Source: an uncultured Muribaculaceae bacterium
GTDB taxonomy: Bacteria; Bacteroidota; Bacteroidia; Bacteroidales; Muribaculaceae
Assembly: GCA_910579845.1 (NCBI GenBank)
Contig: CAJTWL010000005.1
Span: 81,530 to 145,529 of the forward strand
Direction of reading: 5' to 3'
Length of the DNA: 64,000 nt
Both the position numbers and the translations under genes were made by a program. The notes beneath the pieces are model-generated. The model saw only the letters and a program-made list of their open reading frames with translations. It was not told the DNA's origin and made no database searches. Positions 43,624-52,170 of this stretch are shown here, piece after piece. Each line of letters begins with the position of its first letter. The stretch's first letter is position 1.

Positions 43624-46407
43624 CTATCTCTTTCCCAATCGTATACGGAGTTCACTCGGAGTCTCGCCGTAAGCCTCTCTGTAACACTTCGAGAAATATG
43701 CCGGAGTTGAAAAACCGACAGCATACCCTATTTCACTTATGGATTTGTCTGTAGCGGTTAAAAGATGACGTGCTCTTTTGAGACGCATATTGCGCAAAAG
43801 TTCTACCGGAGAATAATTGGTAAGAGCCTTTATCTTTCTATAAAACTGAGATCTGCCAAGTCCCATCTCGGAAGCGAGTTGATCAACATTAAGATCGGGG
43901 TTACCCATCTCTTTCTCCACCAGAGATACAAAACGGTTATAGAACTCATCCTCCACATCATTGCTTCCCTTGGGACGTTCTGTCTCTCTCACCGCCACAG
44001 TTTTTTTGAGATCACCCTCGTCACACAGATGCCTGCCACCTTCCCAAAGACTACGCACAATCCTGCGGTTGGCTATAAGACTTGCGATTCTTGACCTCAA
44101 CACAGTCACATCAAACGGTTTGGACAGATATCCGTCCGCGCCACTGTCATAGCCGGCCACCCGCTGTTCGTCAGCAGAACATGCGGTAAGCATGAGCACC
44201 GGAATATGAGAGGTCGATATCTCCCCTTTCAAATGCCTGCAACACTCCATTCCATCCATTCCCGGCATCATAACATCACACAAAATAACATCAGGAGTGT
44301 ATCTGGACGCAAGATGCAATCCTTTTTTCGCATCGGATGCCGTTATTACATTATATTCCGAACCGAGCACTGTACGGAGAAGCACAAGGATATCGTCATT
44401 ATCATCTATTACGAGGAGAAGAGGTCGGTTATCGGCAAATTCTATTGCAGATTCATCCACCATACCCAACTCTGCCTCTACATCATCCTTTCCTATAACC
44501 GGTTTTATATCCTGTGTCTGTTCCAAAGACCGACATTCGGCACAATGCGACACCGGTATAGAAACACTGAAAACAGACCCTTTTCCAAGTTCACTGTCGA
44601 GCGTAATGGTGCCACCGTGCAACTCCACGAATGCCTTTACAAGTGACAATCCTATTCCGCTCCCTTTCGGACGCAATTTGTCGACTTGAAAGAATCTGTC
44701 AAAAATATGATTCCTGTCTGAATCGGAAATTCCGGAACCTGTGTCTGAAACAGAGAAATGCAGCATAACGCCATCACAACTACATGAGAATGAAACGGTT
44801 CCATTTGCGGGTGTATATTTCAACGCGTTGGATAGGAGATTATAACATATGCGTTCCATCTTCTCCACATCTATTGCCATATTGAAATTCTGATTCTCCG
44901 GTATATCAACATTCAGTTTTATATCGCGTTTTCTGGCAACATTTCGAAACGACTCAACCCATTCACGGGCAAGTTTTGAGAAATCGACTTCGATTCGATT
45001 CATAGCTAATTTACCATTTTCATACGTACGGAAATCAAGTATCTGGTTTATAAGTCTACGCAAAATTCTCACATTCTTGTCAGCCAGACGCATAAGCGTA
45101 CGCTGAGATTCCGTAAGATTATCGGCTTTCAGGAGCTGCGACACGGGTTCCGAGATAAGAGTCAAAGGAGTACGCAAATCATGCGACACATTGGTAAAAA
45201 ATACAAGTTTGGATTGTGTAGCGACATTAAGCTGCTCATTCAAGGCTTTCTGACGTTCATGCTGCTCTGCAAGAAGTTCATTCTTACGCAACAGCGTCTC
45301 CTGATATCTCTTTCTCTGCCAGTAGGCTTTGAGAATAATAAATATCACCGCACAGAAAAGCGCGGCCAATGCAATACATATATAGAGAATTACAGTTTGT
45401 GCCGAGTGTCTCTCCCAATAAGCGTCGACTTCCTTTTTAAGACTCTTCATTTTAGAAGTCTCCTCTTTGAGCGACTCATTCTGAAGAAGAAGAATATCCG
45501 CATTTGACAGATCCACAGGCGAAGGTATCGGCAACTGAGCCACACTGTCATATGGTTCTCCCTTGAGAATGGACAATGCCGTGCGTATTAACCTGTGACC
45601 CTCCGTCGGATAAAGGAATGTGGCATCGATAACAGAATCCCTAACTGCCTTTACACCTATTTCCGGAGCGGCATCCACACCTATTATATATGGATGCAAT
45701 CCAAGTTTCCGGGATGCATCTGAAGCCGCTATAGCCATGCGGTCGTTATGTGCATATACAAGACCGATGTCCGGATGACGTCGAAAAATTGAGTCTGCAC
45801 TCGCATATGCATCGTCATAATTCCAGTTGCCATAGTCAATGGCAATAAGCTCAATGCCCGGATTCGATGCTATTTCTTGAGCAAATCCTTTATGACGTTC
45901 CATTGCTGGTGTCGAACCTTTCAACCCATAAAGTTCGACCACCTTTCCCTTACCATGCATGAGGCTGGCGGCATACCTTGCGGCAGCCTTGCCTATGGCA
46001 CCGTTGTCGGCACCCTGATATGCAGTATAGTTATGTCCGTTTACATTGCGGTCGAAAACAACCACCGGGATTCCTTTCTTATATACATCCGTTATCGCAG
46101 GAGTCACAGCATCCGCTTCGTTAGGAGCGACTATAATTATATCAAAGCCGTTGTCGGCAAAATAACGTATATCAGAAATCTGCTTTTCATTGCTGTCATC
46201 TGCAGAGCGAATCTCTACCTTTGCCTCAGGATGCATCAGTATCTCCCGTTCAATCTCTTCGTTCATTTTCTGGCGCCAGTCATCACGGCTGCACTGCGAG
46301 ACGCCTATCTTATAGGTTTTCTGCTGACGACAAGACGGACAAGCAAGGGATACGCACAACAACAGAAATACCGTTTTTACGAATGATCGGATTTTAAGGT
46401 TTTTCAT
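43624..46407 (-). CDS. Hybrid two-component system regulator with periplasmic sugar-binding sensor
   Basis: 927 residues. Export signal (about 8-26). Periplasmic-binding-protein sensor (about 30-310: I-G-V-S-Q-C-S-R-D-D-W-R, F-D-R-N-V-N-G), membrane helix (337-359), HisKA with H409 in F-T-N-V-S-H-D-L-R-T-P, HATPase with N527 and D-T-G-S-G-I (555-560), receiver domain with D711 in D-V-M-M-P-G-M-D-G, and a C-terminal AraC HTH (about 815-925). The sensor type is the same as BT1754, which binds fructose and activates the fructan locus of B. thetaiotaomicron; the same role is inferred here. Confidence 0.93.
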   Translation of the reverse strand: MKNLKIRSFVKTVFLLLCVSLACPSCRQQKTYKIGVSQCSRDDWRQKMNEEIEREILMHPEAKVEIRSADDSNEKQISDIRYFADNGFDIIIVAPNEADAVTPAITDVYKKGIPVVVFDRNVNGHNYTAYQGADNGAIGKAAARYAASLMHGKGKVVELYGLKGSTPAMERHKGFAQEIASNPGIELIAIDYGNWNYDDAYASADSIFRRHPDIGLVYAHNDRMAIAASDASRKLGLHPYIIGVDAAPEIGVKAVRDSVIDATFLYPTEGHRLIRTALSILKGEPYDSVAQLPIPSPVDLSNADILLLQNESLKEETSKMKSLKKEVDAYWERHSAQTVILYICIALAALFCAVIFIILKAYWQRKRYQETLLRKNELLAEQHERQKALNEQLNVATQSKLVFFTNVSHDLRTPLTLISEPVSQLLKADNLTESQRTLMRLADKNVRILRRLINQILDFRTYENGKLAMNRIEVDFSKLAREWVESFRNVARKRDIKLNVDIPENQNFNMAIDVEKMERICYNLLSNALKYTPANGTVSFSCSCDGVMLHFSVSDTGSGISDSDRNHIFDRFFQVDKLRPKGSGIGLSLVKAFVELHGGTITLDSELGKGSVFSVSIPVSHCAECRSLEQTQDIKPVIGKDDVEAELGMVDESAIEFADNRPLLLVIDDNDDILVLLRTVLGSEYNVITASDAKKGLHLASRYTPDVILCDVMMPGMDGMECCRHLKGEISTSHIPVLMLTACSADEQRVAGYDSGADGYLSKPFDVTVLRSRIASLIANRRIVRSLWEGGRHLCDEGDLKKTVAVRETERPKGSNDVEDEFYNRFVSLVEKEMGNPDLNVDQLASEMGLGRSQFYRKIKALTNYSPVELLRNMRLKRARHLLTATDKSISEIGYAVGFSTPAYFSKCYREAYGETPSELRIRLGKR

Positions 46408-46442
46408 ATCGGACAGATTTTGAAGTTGTCATAACTGCAATA

Positions 46443-46466
46443 CAAATATACGGACTAACAAATATA
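46443..46466 (-). promoter_or_regulatory. Promoter region of the hybrid regulator
   Basis: Two copies of TATATTTG on the minus strand (46450-46443 and 46466-46459), each a perfect -7 match, 36-52 bp before the regulator ATG. Only one is likely used; no strong -33 was seen. Confidence 0.5.
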
Positions 46467-46550
46467 CTAATTAATATGAATTATACCGCATATGGTAATA
46501 AAAAATATGCATCCGCAACATCTGTTGTATTTCTTGCTTCAATATTTATA

Positions 46551-46579
46551 TTGTTATATGGTTTGTACTTATATATTTG
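46551..46579 (+). promoter_or_regulatory. Promoter of the GH32-permease-fructokinase operon
   Basis: TTG at 46551-46553, an 18-nt spacer and TATATTTG at 46572-46579. The predicted start near 46586 leaves a leader of about 134 nt that contains the 72-bp palindrome. The direct repeats of the susC side were not found here. Confidence 0.6.
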
Positions 46580-46630
46580 CGCTGTGATTCATTTGAAAAT
46601 GGACTGGAAAACTCAAATTCGAAAAAATTT

Positions 46631-46702
46631 AGAGTGTGTTTACTTTTGACATTGGTAAGTCATACTCTTATTGTGAATTCGTGTTAAAAGTAAATACACT
46701 CT
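46631..46702 (+). repeat. Short palindromic element E (72 bp)
   Basis: Ends AGAGTGTGTTTACTTTTGAC and its inverse match at 18 of 20 positions. On the gene-proximal arm the 20-bp repeat is followed inward by ACGA, ten bases, and a second copy beginning AGAGTATG, the same arrangement as the long arm of element C. It ends 17 nt before the GH32 start. Probably a deletion derivative of the 195-bp class, or a structured leader. Confidence 0.65.
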
Positions 46703-46719
46703 TACAACTTAAATACTTT

Positions 46720-48564
46720 ATGATGAACTCAAATCTCTTAAAAGGACTGACCTTATTTGCAGCCTCAGCTGCCGCTTTTGGCGCGATGGCACAGGATATC
46801 AGAATCGAGCATTTAAGCCCGAGTCACACATATTTGCGGCTTAACGGATCCGACAAGCAATTGCTGCTTCCTATACAGGAGTCGGTAGACGATGCCAAGA
46901 TAAATGTGATTGTGGATGGGAAACTTGAGCGCACATTTTATGCGCGTCTCGCAAAAAACAAAACCGATTTCACTGTCCCGTTCGACATGTCTCCATATAA
47001 AGACAAAAACGTGATTCTTGAGGTCGTATCTCCTCACAGCAGGGCCACTCTCCGCGAGGCACAGGATGACGCGGCGTGGGGTGATCTTAAGCTTGTCGAT
47101 AAATTTGACACCACCAACCGTGAGAAATATCGCCCTATGTTTCACCATACTCCCCAATACGGATGGATGAACGACCCCAATGGTATGTTCTATAAAGACG
47201 GTGTATGGCATCTATATTATCAATGGAACCCATATGGATCCAAATGGCAAAATATGACATGGGGGCATTCCTCATCAAAAGACCTTATAAATTGGGAGCA
47301 TCATCCTGCCGCCATATTGCCTAACGGGCTGGGAACGGTCTTTTCAGGAAGTTCAGCAATTGATAAAGAGAATTCTGCCGGCTTCGGCAAGGATGCCGTT
47401 GTCGCCATGTACACTTCTTGCAGCGACAATCAGACACAGAGTCTGGCTGTAAGCCACGACAATGGGGAAACATTCGATATATATCCTGGTAATCCTGTCA
47501 TTACACTTGATTCGGAGGCTCGTGATCCAAATATGTTCTGGAATCCTGAGACCAAACAGTGGGTTCTTATTCTCGCACATGCTCTTGATCACGAAATGCT
47601 GATTTTCACATCTCCTGATATGAAAGAGTGGACACTCCAGAGCTCATTTGGCAAAGGGCTCGGAGCACAGGGAGGTGTATGGGAATGTCCGGATCTCATG
47701 GAACTCGAGGTTGAAGGAACAAATGAGAAAAAATGGATGCTGATATGTAATCTGAATCCCGGAGGTCCCTTCGGAGGAAGCGGAATTCAGTATTTCATAG
47801 GAGATTTCGATGGAAAGAAATTTACTGCTGATACGGATGCCAATGGGAATGTCCCGACCAAATGGCTCGACTTCGGCAAAGACAATTACGCACTCGTAAG
47901 TTGGAGCGATGCCCCCGACGGACGCCGTCCCGTTGTAGGATGGATGAGCAATTGGCAATATGCGGCCGATGTTCCCACCACCCAATACCGTTCGGCAAAT
48001 ACGCTCCCCTCGGAAATAAAGCTCTTTAAAGACGACAATGGAGAAATATACGCATCACTTGTCCCTGTCAAGGAGATTGATGCCATGCGTGGCAATCTCG
48101 CGGTGAATCTAAAGAAATGTTCCATATCCGGCAAACCCAGAAATATCGATCTTCCTGCAGCCAACAAAGGTATCTGCGAGATATCAATGACAATAAATCC
48201 AAAGAACAGTCAGGAAGTAAACCTTGTCTTGAGCAACAAGAGAAAAGACCAGGTGGTCATGACTTATAATGTTGAAAACGCCACATTCAGTTTCAACCGC
48301 GAAAAAAGTGGAATAACAGATTTCAGCAAGGATTTCCCTGCTGTGACAACTGCTCCCACTTTCGGCACTTCCGACCTTTTGACACTGAGAATATTTATCG
48401 ATACCTCAAGTATAGAGATCTTTGGAAACGACGGACGTTTCGCAATGACCAATCTTGTTTTCCCGAATGAGCCCTATTCCACACTGTCGATATCTGTACA
48501 GAAGGGTAAAGCAGAGATATCCAATCTTAAAGTTTATTCTCTCAAAACAAACAAAAGTTTCTAA
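46720..48564 (+). CDS. Periplasmic GH32 beta-fructosidase with DUF4980 domain
   Basis: 614 residues from the ATG at 46720 (a second ATG follows directly). The longer frame starts inside the palindrome. Signal peptide about 1-25, no lipobox. DUF4980-type N-terminal beta domain (about 25-125), GH32 propeller with nucleophile W-M-N-D152-P-N-G, R268-D269-P, acid/base W-E322-C-P-D, then the C-terminal beta sandwich (about 450-610). All three catalytic acids are present. It resembles the exo-acting BT1759/BT1765/BT3082 enzymes that release fructose in the periplasm. It is followed at 26 bp by the permease gene. Confidence 0.93.
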   Translation: MMNSNLLKGLTLFAASAAAFGAMAQDIRIEHLSPSHTYLRLNGSDKQLLLPIQESVDDAKINVIVDGKLERTFYARLAKNKTDFTVPFDMSPYKDKNVILEVVSPHSRATLREAQDDAAWGDLKLVDKFDTTNREKYRPMFHHTPQYGWMNDPNGMFYKDGVWHLYYQWNPYGSKWQNMTWGHSSSKDLINWEHHPAAILPNGLGTVFSGSSAIDKENSAGFGKDAVVAMYTSCSDNQTQSLAVSHDNGETFDIYPGNPVITLDSEARDPNMFWNPETKQWVLILAHALDHEMLIFTSPDMKEWTLQSSFGKGLGAQGGVWECPDLMELEVEGTNEKKWMLICNLNPGGPFGGSGIQYFIGDFDGKKFTADTDANGNVPTKWLDFGKDNYALVSWSDAPDGRRPVVGWMSNWQYAADVPTTQYRSANTLPSEIKLFKDDNGEIYASLVPVKEIDAMRGNLAVNLKKCSISGKPRNIDLPAANKGICEISMTINPKNSQEVNLVLSNKRKDQVVMTYNVENATFSFNREKSGITDFSKDFPAVTTAPTFGTSDLLTLRIFIDTSSIEIFGNDGRFAMTNLVFPNEPYSTLSISVQKGKAEISNLKVYSLKTNKSF

Positions 48565-48590
48565 AATAATATACCTCAAGTTTAATAATC

Positions 48591-49775
48591 ATGGATTCAA
48601 CCATTAAAAATTCCAATAAGCCTGCTCTTATCATGCAGCTCATTCCGGTGATGCTCTGCTTCTTTGCGATGGGTTTCGTAGATCTGGTAGGGACTGCCAC
48701 CAATTTCGTCAAGAATGATCTGAACCTCTCTGTAAGCGAAGCAAGCATATTCCCGTCTCTCGTATTCTTCTGGTTCCTGATATTCTCGGTACCTACGGGT
48801 ATTCTGATGAATAAGATAGGCAGAAAAAAGACTGTTCTGCTTTCGCTCATCATCACAGCGATATCACTGATTGTGCCCCTTTTTGGAGACTCTTACTCCA
48901 TAATGCTGATCTCTTTCTCTCTTCTTGGTATCGGCAACGCAGTAATGCAGACATCACTCAATCCTCTTGTTACCAATCTTATCTCAGGTGACAAACTTGC
49001 ATCGGCACTTACATTCGGTCAGTTTGTCAAAGCTATTGCCTCTTTTCTGGCTCCTATAATCGCCACATGGGGCGCGACAACATTATTCCCTACTTTGGGG
49101 CTTAACTGGCGTGTCCTCTTCCTGATTTATGCTGTAGTCAGTGTATTGGCAGTGGTCGCTCTTGGCGCCACACCGATTCAAGAGGAGAAAGCAGATAAAG
49201 TTTCCGGATTCAAGGAATCTGTGGTATTGCTCGGAAAACCATTTATACTTCTTTGTTTTATTGGAATTATGTGCCATGTGGGTATCGATGTCGGCACCAA
49301 CACTTATGCACCGATGATAATAATGGAGCGTTTGGGACAAACTCTTGAAGAGGCCGCTTTCGCAACAAGTATATACTTTATCTTAAGAACTATAGGTTCA
49401 TTTACAGGTGCATTTATTCTGCGCATTATGAAACCGAAAGCATTCTTTGCAATAAGCGTCCTGATGATGCTTACAGCCATGATCATTCTGTTTACAACCC
49501 ACACACAGACAGGATTATATATCGGTATAGCATTGGTTGGTTATGGCAACTCCAATATCTTCCCTATCATATTCTCCCAGGCATTGCTGTCATCCCCTAT
49601 GGAGAAGAATGAGGTATCAGGACTCATGATAATGGGTCTGTTCGGCGGAACTGTATTCCCGTTATGTATGGGTTTTGCGGCGGATGCCATAGGACAGCTT
49701 GGTGCCGTCGCAGTAATGACAGCCGGAGTGATTTATCTGATGTGTTACACCTTAAAGATCAAAAAATTTGCGTAA
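48591..49775 (+). CDS. MFS sugar permease, predicted fructose importer
   Basis: 394 residues with about 12 membrane helices. The N-terminal block C-F-F-A-M-G-F-V-D-L-V-G and N-K-I-G-R-K-K in the first cytoplasmic loop mark the FucP/GluP-type branch of MFS proton symporters. Position between a GH32 and a fructokinase matches BT1758 of the B. thetaiotaomicron fructan locus, so fructose import across the inner membrane is inferred. The gap to fructokinase is 6 bp. Confidence 0.87.
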   Translation: MDSTIKNSNKPALIMQLIPVMLCFFAMGFVDLVGTATNFVKNDLNLSVSEASIFPSLVFFWFLIFSVPTGILMNKIGRKKTVLLSLIITAISLIVPLFGDSYSIMLISFSLLGIGNAVMQTSLNPLVTNLISGDKLASALTFGQFVKAIASFLAPIIATWGATTLFPTLGLNWRVLFLIYAVVSVLAVVALGATPIQEEKADKVSGFKESVVLLGKPFILLCFIGIMCHVGIDVGTNTYAPMIIMERLGQTLEEAAFATSIYFILRTIGSFTGAFILRIMKPKAFFAISVLMMLTAMIILFTTHTQTGLYIGIALVGYGNSNIFPIIFSQALLSSPMEKNEVSGLMIMGLFGGTVFPLCMGFAADAIGQLGAVAVMTAGVIYLMCYTLKIKKFA

Positions 49776-49781
49776 GAATTC

Positions 49782-50660
49782 ATGGAGAATTTAGTAATAG
49801 GAATGGGCGAAGCACTCTGGGATGTGTTGCCTGACGGGAAAAAGATAGGCGGAGCACCCGCAAACTTTGCATATCACGTTTCCCAATTCGGATTACCGGG
49901 TATTGCAATAAGCGCTATAGGTGATGACCCGCTCGGCGCAGAACTTATAAAGAATTTTGATGAAAAGAATGTGAAATATCATATCGCCACAGTGCCTTAT
50001 CCCACAGGCACAGTACAGGTGGAACTGGATGCCGCCGGTGTACCGCAATATGAGATAAAAGAAAATGTGGCTTGGGACAATATTCCGGAGACCGACAACC
50101 TTCGCAGGATTGCCAAAGACACAAAAGCGTTCTGTTTCGGATCTTTGGCACAGCGCAATATCGTGACAAGGAACACTATCAATGCTTTCCTTAATGCAAT
50201 ACCCGCCGATAATGATCCTCTGATTGTTTTTGATATCAATCTGCGTCAGGGATTCTATACACCGGATATCCTTGCCAACTCTATGAAGGCTTGCAACATA
50301 CTGAAGATAAACGATGAAGAGCTTGTAACAGTCAGTCGGTTGTTCGGTTATCCCGGAATAGATCTCCAGGACAAGTGCTGGATTCTATTAGGAAAGTATA
50401 ATCTTAAGATGCTTATTCTCACTTGCGGAATTAACGGAAGCTATGTTTTCACTCCCGGCAACGTTTCTTTCCTTCCTACTCCTATGGTAGAAGTTGCGGA
50501 TACAGTAGGAGCCGGAGATTCTTTCACAGCCGCATTCATCTCAAGTATACTCAAAGGCAAAAGTGTATCTCAGGCTCATTTCAAGGCTGTGGAAACATCC
50601 GCATTTGTATGCACACAACATGGAGCAATGCCTGTACTGCCAAAGAATCTTACTGAATAA
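49782..50660 (+). CDS. PfkB-family fructokinase
   Basis: 292 residues. N-terminal G-G-A-P-A-N-F-A-Y-H (substrate lid), then D-I-N-L-R (about 149-153) and the ATP/anion-hole signature D-T-V-G-A-G-D-S-F-T-A-A-F (about 240-252) with the catalytic base Asp in G-A-G-D. It phosphorylates fructose to fructose 6-phosphate (or 1-phosphate) with ATP in the cytoplasm. Same position as BT1757. Last gene of the plus-strand operon, followed by a strong terminator. Confidence 0.92.
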   Translation: MENLVIGMGEALWDVLPDGKKIGGAPANFAYHVSQFGLPGIAISAIGDDPLGAELIKNFDEKNVKYHIATVPYPTGTVQVELDAAGVPQYEIKENVAWDNIPETDNLRRIAKDTKAFCFGSLAQRNIVTRNTINAFLNAIPADNDPLIVFDINLRQGFYTPDILANSMKACNILKINDEELVTVSRLFGYPGIDLQDKCWILLGKYNLKMLILTCGINGSYVFTPGNVSFLPTPMVEVADTVGAGDSFTAAFISSILKGKSVSQAHFKAVETSAFVCTQHGAMPVLPKNLTE

Positions 50661-50697
50661 AACAGGTCAACATATAGGTTTAGGTTCTATTTGTAAT

Positions 50698-50734
50698 GAG
50701 ACCGCATGGTAAATTTTCATTACCATGCGGTCTC
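50698..50734 (+). terminator. Terminator of the fructokinase operon
   Basis: GAGACCGCATGGTAA and TTACCATGCGGTCTC form a perfect 15-bp stem with a 7-nt loop, followed by TCTTT. Confidence 0.88.
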
Positions 50735-50769
50735 TCTTTACAAGCTGTCACTACGGACAGGAATATTAT

Positions 50770-50890
50770 TAAGTAAGTGATAAAAATTAATGAACATATA
50801 AAACGCAGCAAAATCCGTCAAGAAATAACAAGTTTTATGGTTCAAGATCAATTCATTTACATTTATCGTTTAATTTTTATTACTTACTTA
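50770..50890 (+). repeat. Short palindromic element D (121 bp)
   Basis: TAAGTAAGTGATAAAAATTA and its inverse at the other end match at 19 of 20 positions. As in elements B, C and E, the right-hand repeat is followed inward by ACGA. The middle is AT-rich without a strong central hairpin, so it may be an internally deleted member. It lies 8 nt from the stop of the minus-strand barrel gene. Confidence 0.6.
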
Positions 50891-50898
50891 CAATTTTT

Positions 50899-51651
50899 CT
50901 ATTTGAAGTTATAGCCGACAGTGAGTTGAAACAGATTCTGATGATAAGTGGCAGAATAATAACGTTTGTTATCTTTTGCAACCTTATAGGCATTGGTCAT
51001 GCCAAGATCTCCGCTCAATGCACCGAAGAAATTCTTATAGTTTACACCGACACCAATCCGCCAGTCAGCATTACAACGATTAAAACGATCTTCTTTATCT
51101 TTATATTCAGCCTTATACATTGAGCCTGTTTCTTTAAATTCAAGACCCTGAGCTTTTGCCTTAACATAATAATCCATTGAAAAGCCTATATTAAGCACCG
51201 GTCCCGTATAGACTGCAATATTGAAATTTTTAGTAAAATCAAAATGATATCCGAACATTACAGGAATACGCATACCTGACTGACGTATGGAATGACATTT
51301 AAGCTTGCCTCCGGCATCCTCCAGATCTTCAATGATATCTTCCATTGCTCCTGTCTTGATGGACATTGTATTATAATATATACTTAAACCGGGCTCTATA
51401 TAAAAGTTTGCGACTACCGGCAAATTATATATACCACCAATGCTGAATCCGGCTCCCCCACCGAAAATCGATCTTGAAATTGACAGATTATCCTCATAAT
51501 CCGATACTGTGAAATCTCCCGGAGATGTCACATCCAAAGATGCACGTAATCCGAAGTAGGCTTTGTTGTCAGGATTATCGAAAATTCTTCCCTGAGCGAA
51601 AACATTAATAACACTCGCAAATGCCAAAAGCGTAACTAAAATCTTTTTCAT
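50899..51651 (-). CDS. Outer-membrane beta-barrel protein (PorT/OMP_b-brl type)
   Basis: 250 residues from the ATG at 51651; the longer frame precedes the signal peptide. Signal peptide about 1-19. The rest shows alternating strands with G-L-R-A-S-L-D, E-P-G-L-S-I-Y-Y and a final Y-N-F-K, typical of small Bacteroidetes eight-strand-type barrels. No enzymatic motif. Single-gene unit with its own promoter (51732-51761). Its relation to the neighbouring fructan locus is unknown. Confidence 0.8.
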   Translation of the reverse strand: MKKILVTLLAFASVINVFAQGRIFDNPDNKAYFGLRASLDVTSPGDFTVSDYEDNLSISRSIFGGGAGFSIGGIYNLPVVANFYIEPGLSIYYNTMSIKTGAMEDIIEDLEDAGGKLKCHSIRQSGMRIPVMFGYHFDFTKNFNIAVYTGPVLNIGFSMDYYVKAKAQGLEFKETGSMYKAEYKDKEDRFNRCNADWRIGVGVNYKNFFGALSGDLGMTNAYKVAKDNKRYYSATYHQNLFQLTVGYNFK

Positions 51652-51691
51652 ATGTTTAGATGTTGTTAAAAAATTTATCAGTTTCCTTACC

Positions 51692-51721
51692 TTAGAGTAT
51701 ATCTGAATTTTAACACTCTTA
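51692..51721. repeat. Mini palindrome upstream of the barrel gene
   Basis: TTAGAGTAT and CACTCTTAA form an imperfect inverted repeat about 40 bp before the barrel start. The sequence resembles the ends of elements A and E, so it may be a remnant of one; the match is short. Confidence 0.35.
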
Positions 51722-51731
51722 ATATATTTAA

Positions 51732-51761
51732 CAAAAATAAACATATTTTTGTTCTTTCAAA
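51732..51761 (-). promoter_or_regulatory. Promoter of the barrel gene, overlapping a palindrome
   Basis: Minus strand: TTTG (51761-51758), 18-nt spacer, TATTTTTG (51739-51732). The -7 lies in a perfect 10-bp inverted repeat (AACAAAAATA with TATTTTTGTT), so TATTTTTG also occurs on the plus strand at 51744-51751 and transcription could start both ways. Confidence 0.6.
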
Positions 51762-51919
51762 CTATTCAAAAGCTCAAAAATATAAAATTTAGCCCAAAAT
51801 AATTGGCTTTGCCATCACAAACCGGCTTTCTGCCGACATTCACTATTATGTTTCGTCGAATATTCTTTCGTATATTTGACTCCATCCAATATACTTAGCG
51901 CTCGGCAAAGCAAAATAAA

Positions 51920-51952
51920 TTTTGCTTTGCTCTCGACTTCTTCGTACCTTTG
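51920..51952 (+). promoter_or_regulatory. Strong promoter upstream of element C
   Basis: TTTTG at 51920-51924, a 20-nt spacer and TACCTTTG at 51945-51952, a near-ideal Bacteroidetes promoter. The -33 overlaps a 12-bp perfect inverted repeat (GCAAAGCAAAAT with ATTTTGCTTTGC, 51905-51930). The predicted start, about 7 nt after the -7, coincides with the first base of element C. Confidence 0.72.
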
Positions 51953-51959
51953 TCTATAA

Positions 51960-52154
51960 TGAAGTGATTTAAACTTTTTTCATGGTTAAGATTCATTAAG
52001 ATTTTGAGTGGATTTCGACTCCTTCATCGGTTGCTATGCCCGCATAGCAACCGATGAAGGAGGTGGAAGACACTAAAATATTGATGGATATTGACCATGA
52101 AGACAACATAAATTCACTTCTATTAAGTTTTCGTAAAAAGTTTAAATCACTTCA
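51960..52154 (+). repeat. Palindromic element C (195 bp, 20-bp terminal inverted repeats)
   Basis: Perfect terminal inverted repeats TGAAGTGATTTAAACTTTTT. The inner arms are about 75% complementary by eye, closing on a perfect 19-bp stem with a CC apex (52021-52060). The apex is 80 nt from the left end and 113 nt from the right. In the right arm the repeat is followed inward by ACGA, ten bases and a second degenerate copy (GAAGTGAATTT). It ends 16 nt before the FMN-binding gene start. Confidence 0.88.
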
Positions 52155-52170
52155 ATTACAAATATTTGCA

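Noticed and set aside
46636..46719. Longer N-terminus of the plus-strand GH32
   Set aside because: It starts within the 72-bp palindrome and would displace the signal peptide from the N-terminus.
52054..52170. Longer N-terminus of the FMN-binding protein
   Set aside because: These codons lie inside palindrome C and precede the membrane anchor; the ATG at 52171 fits better.
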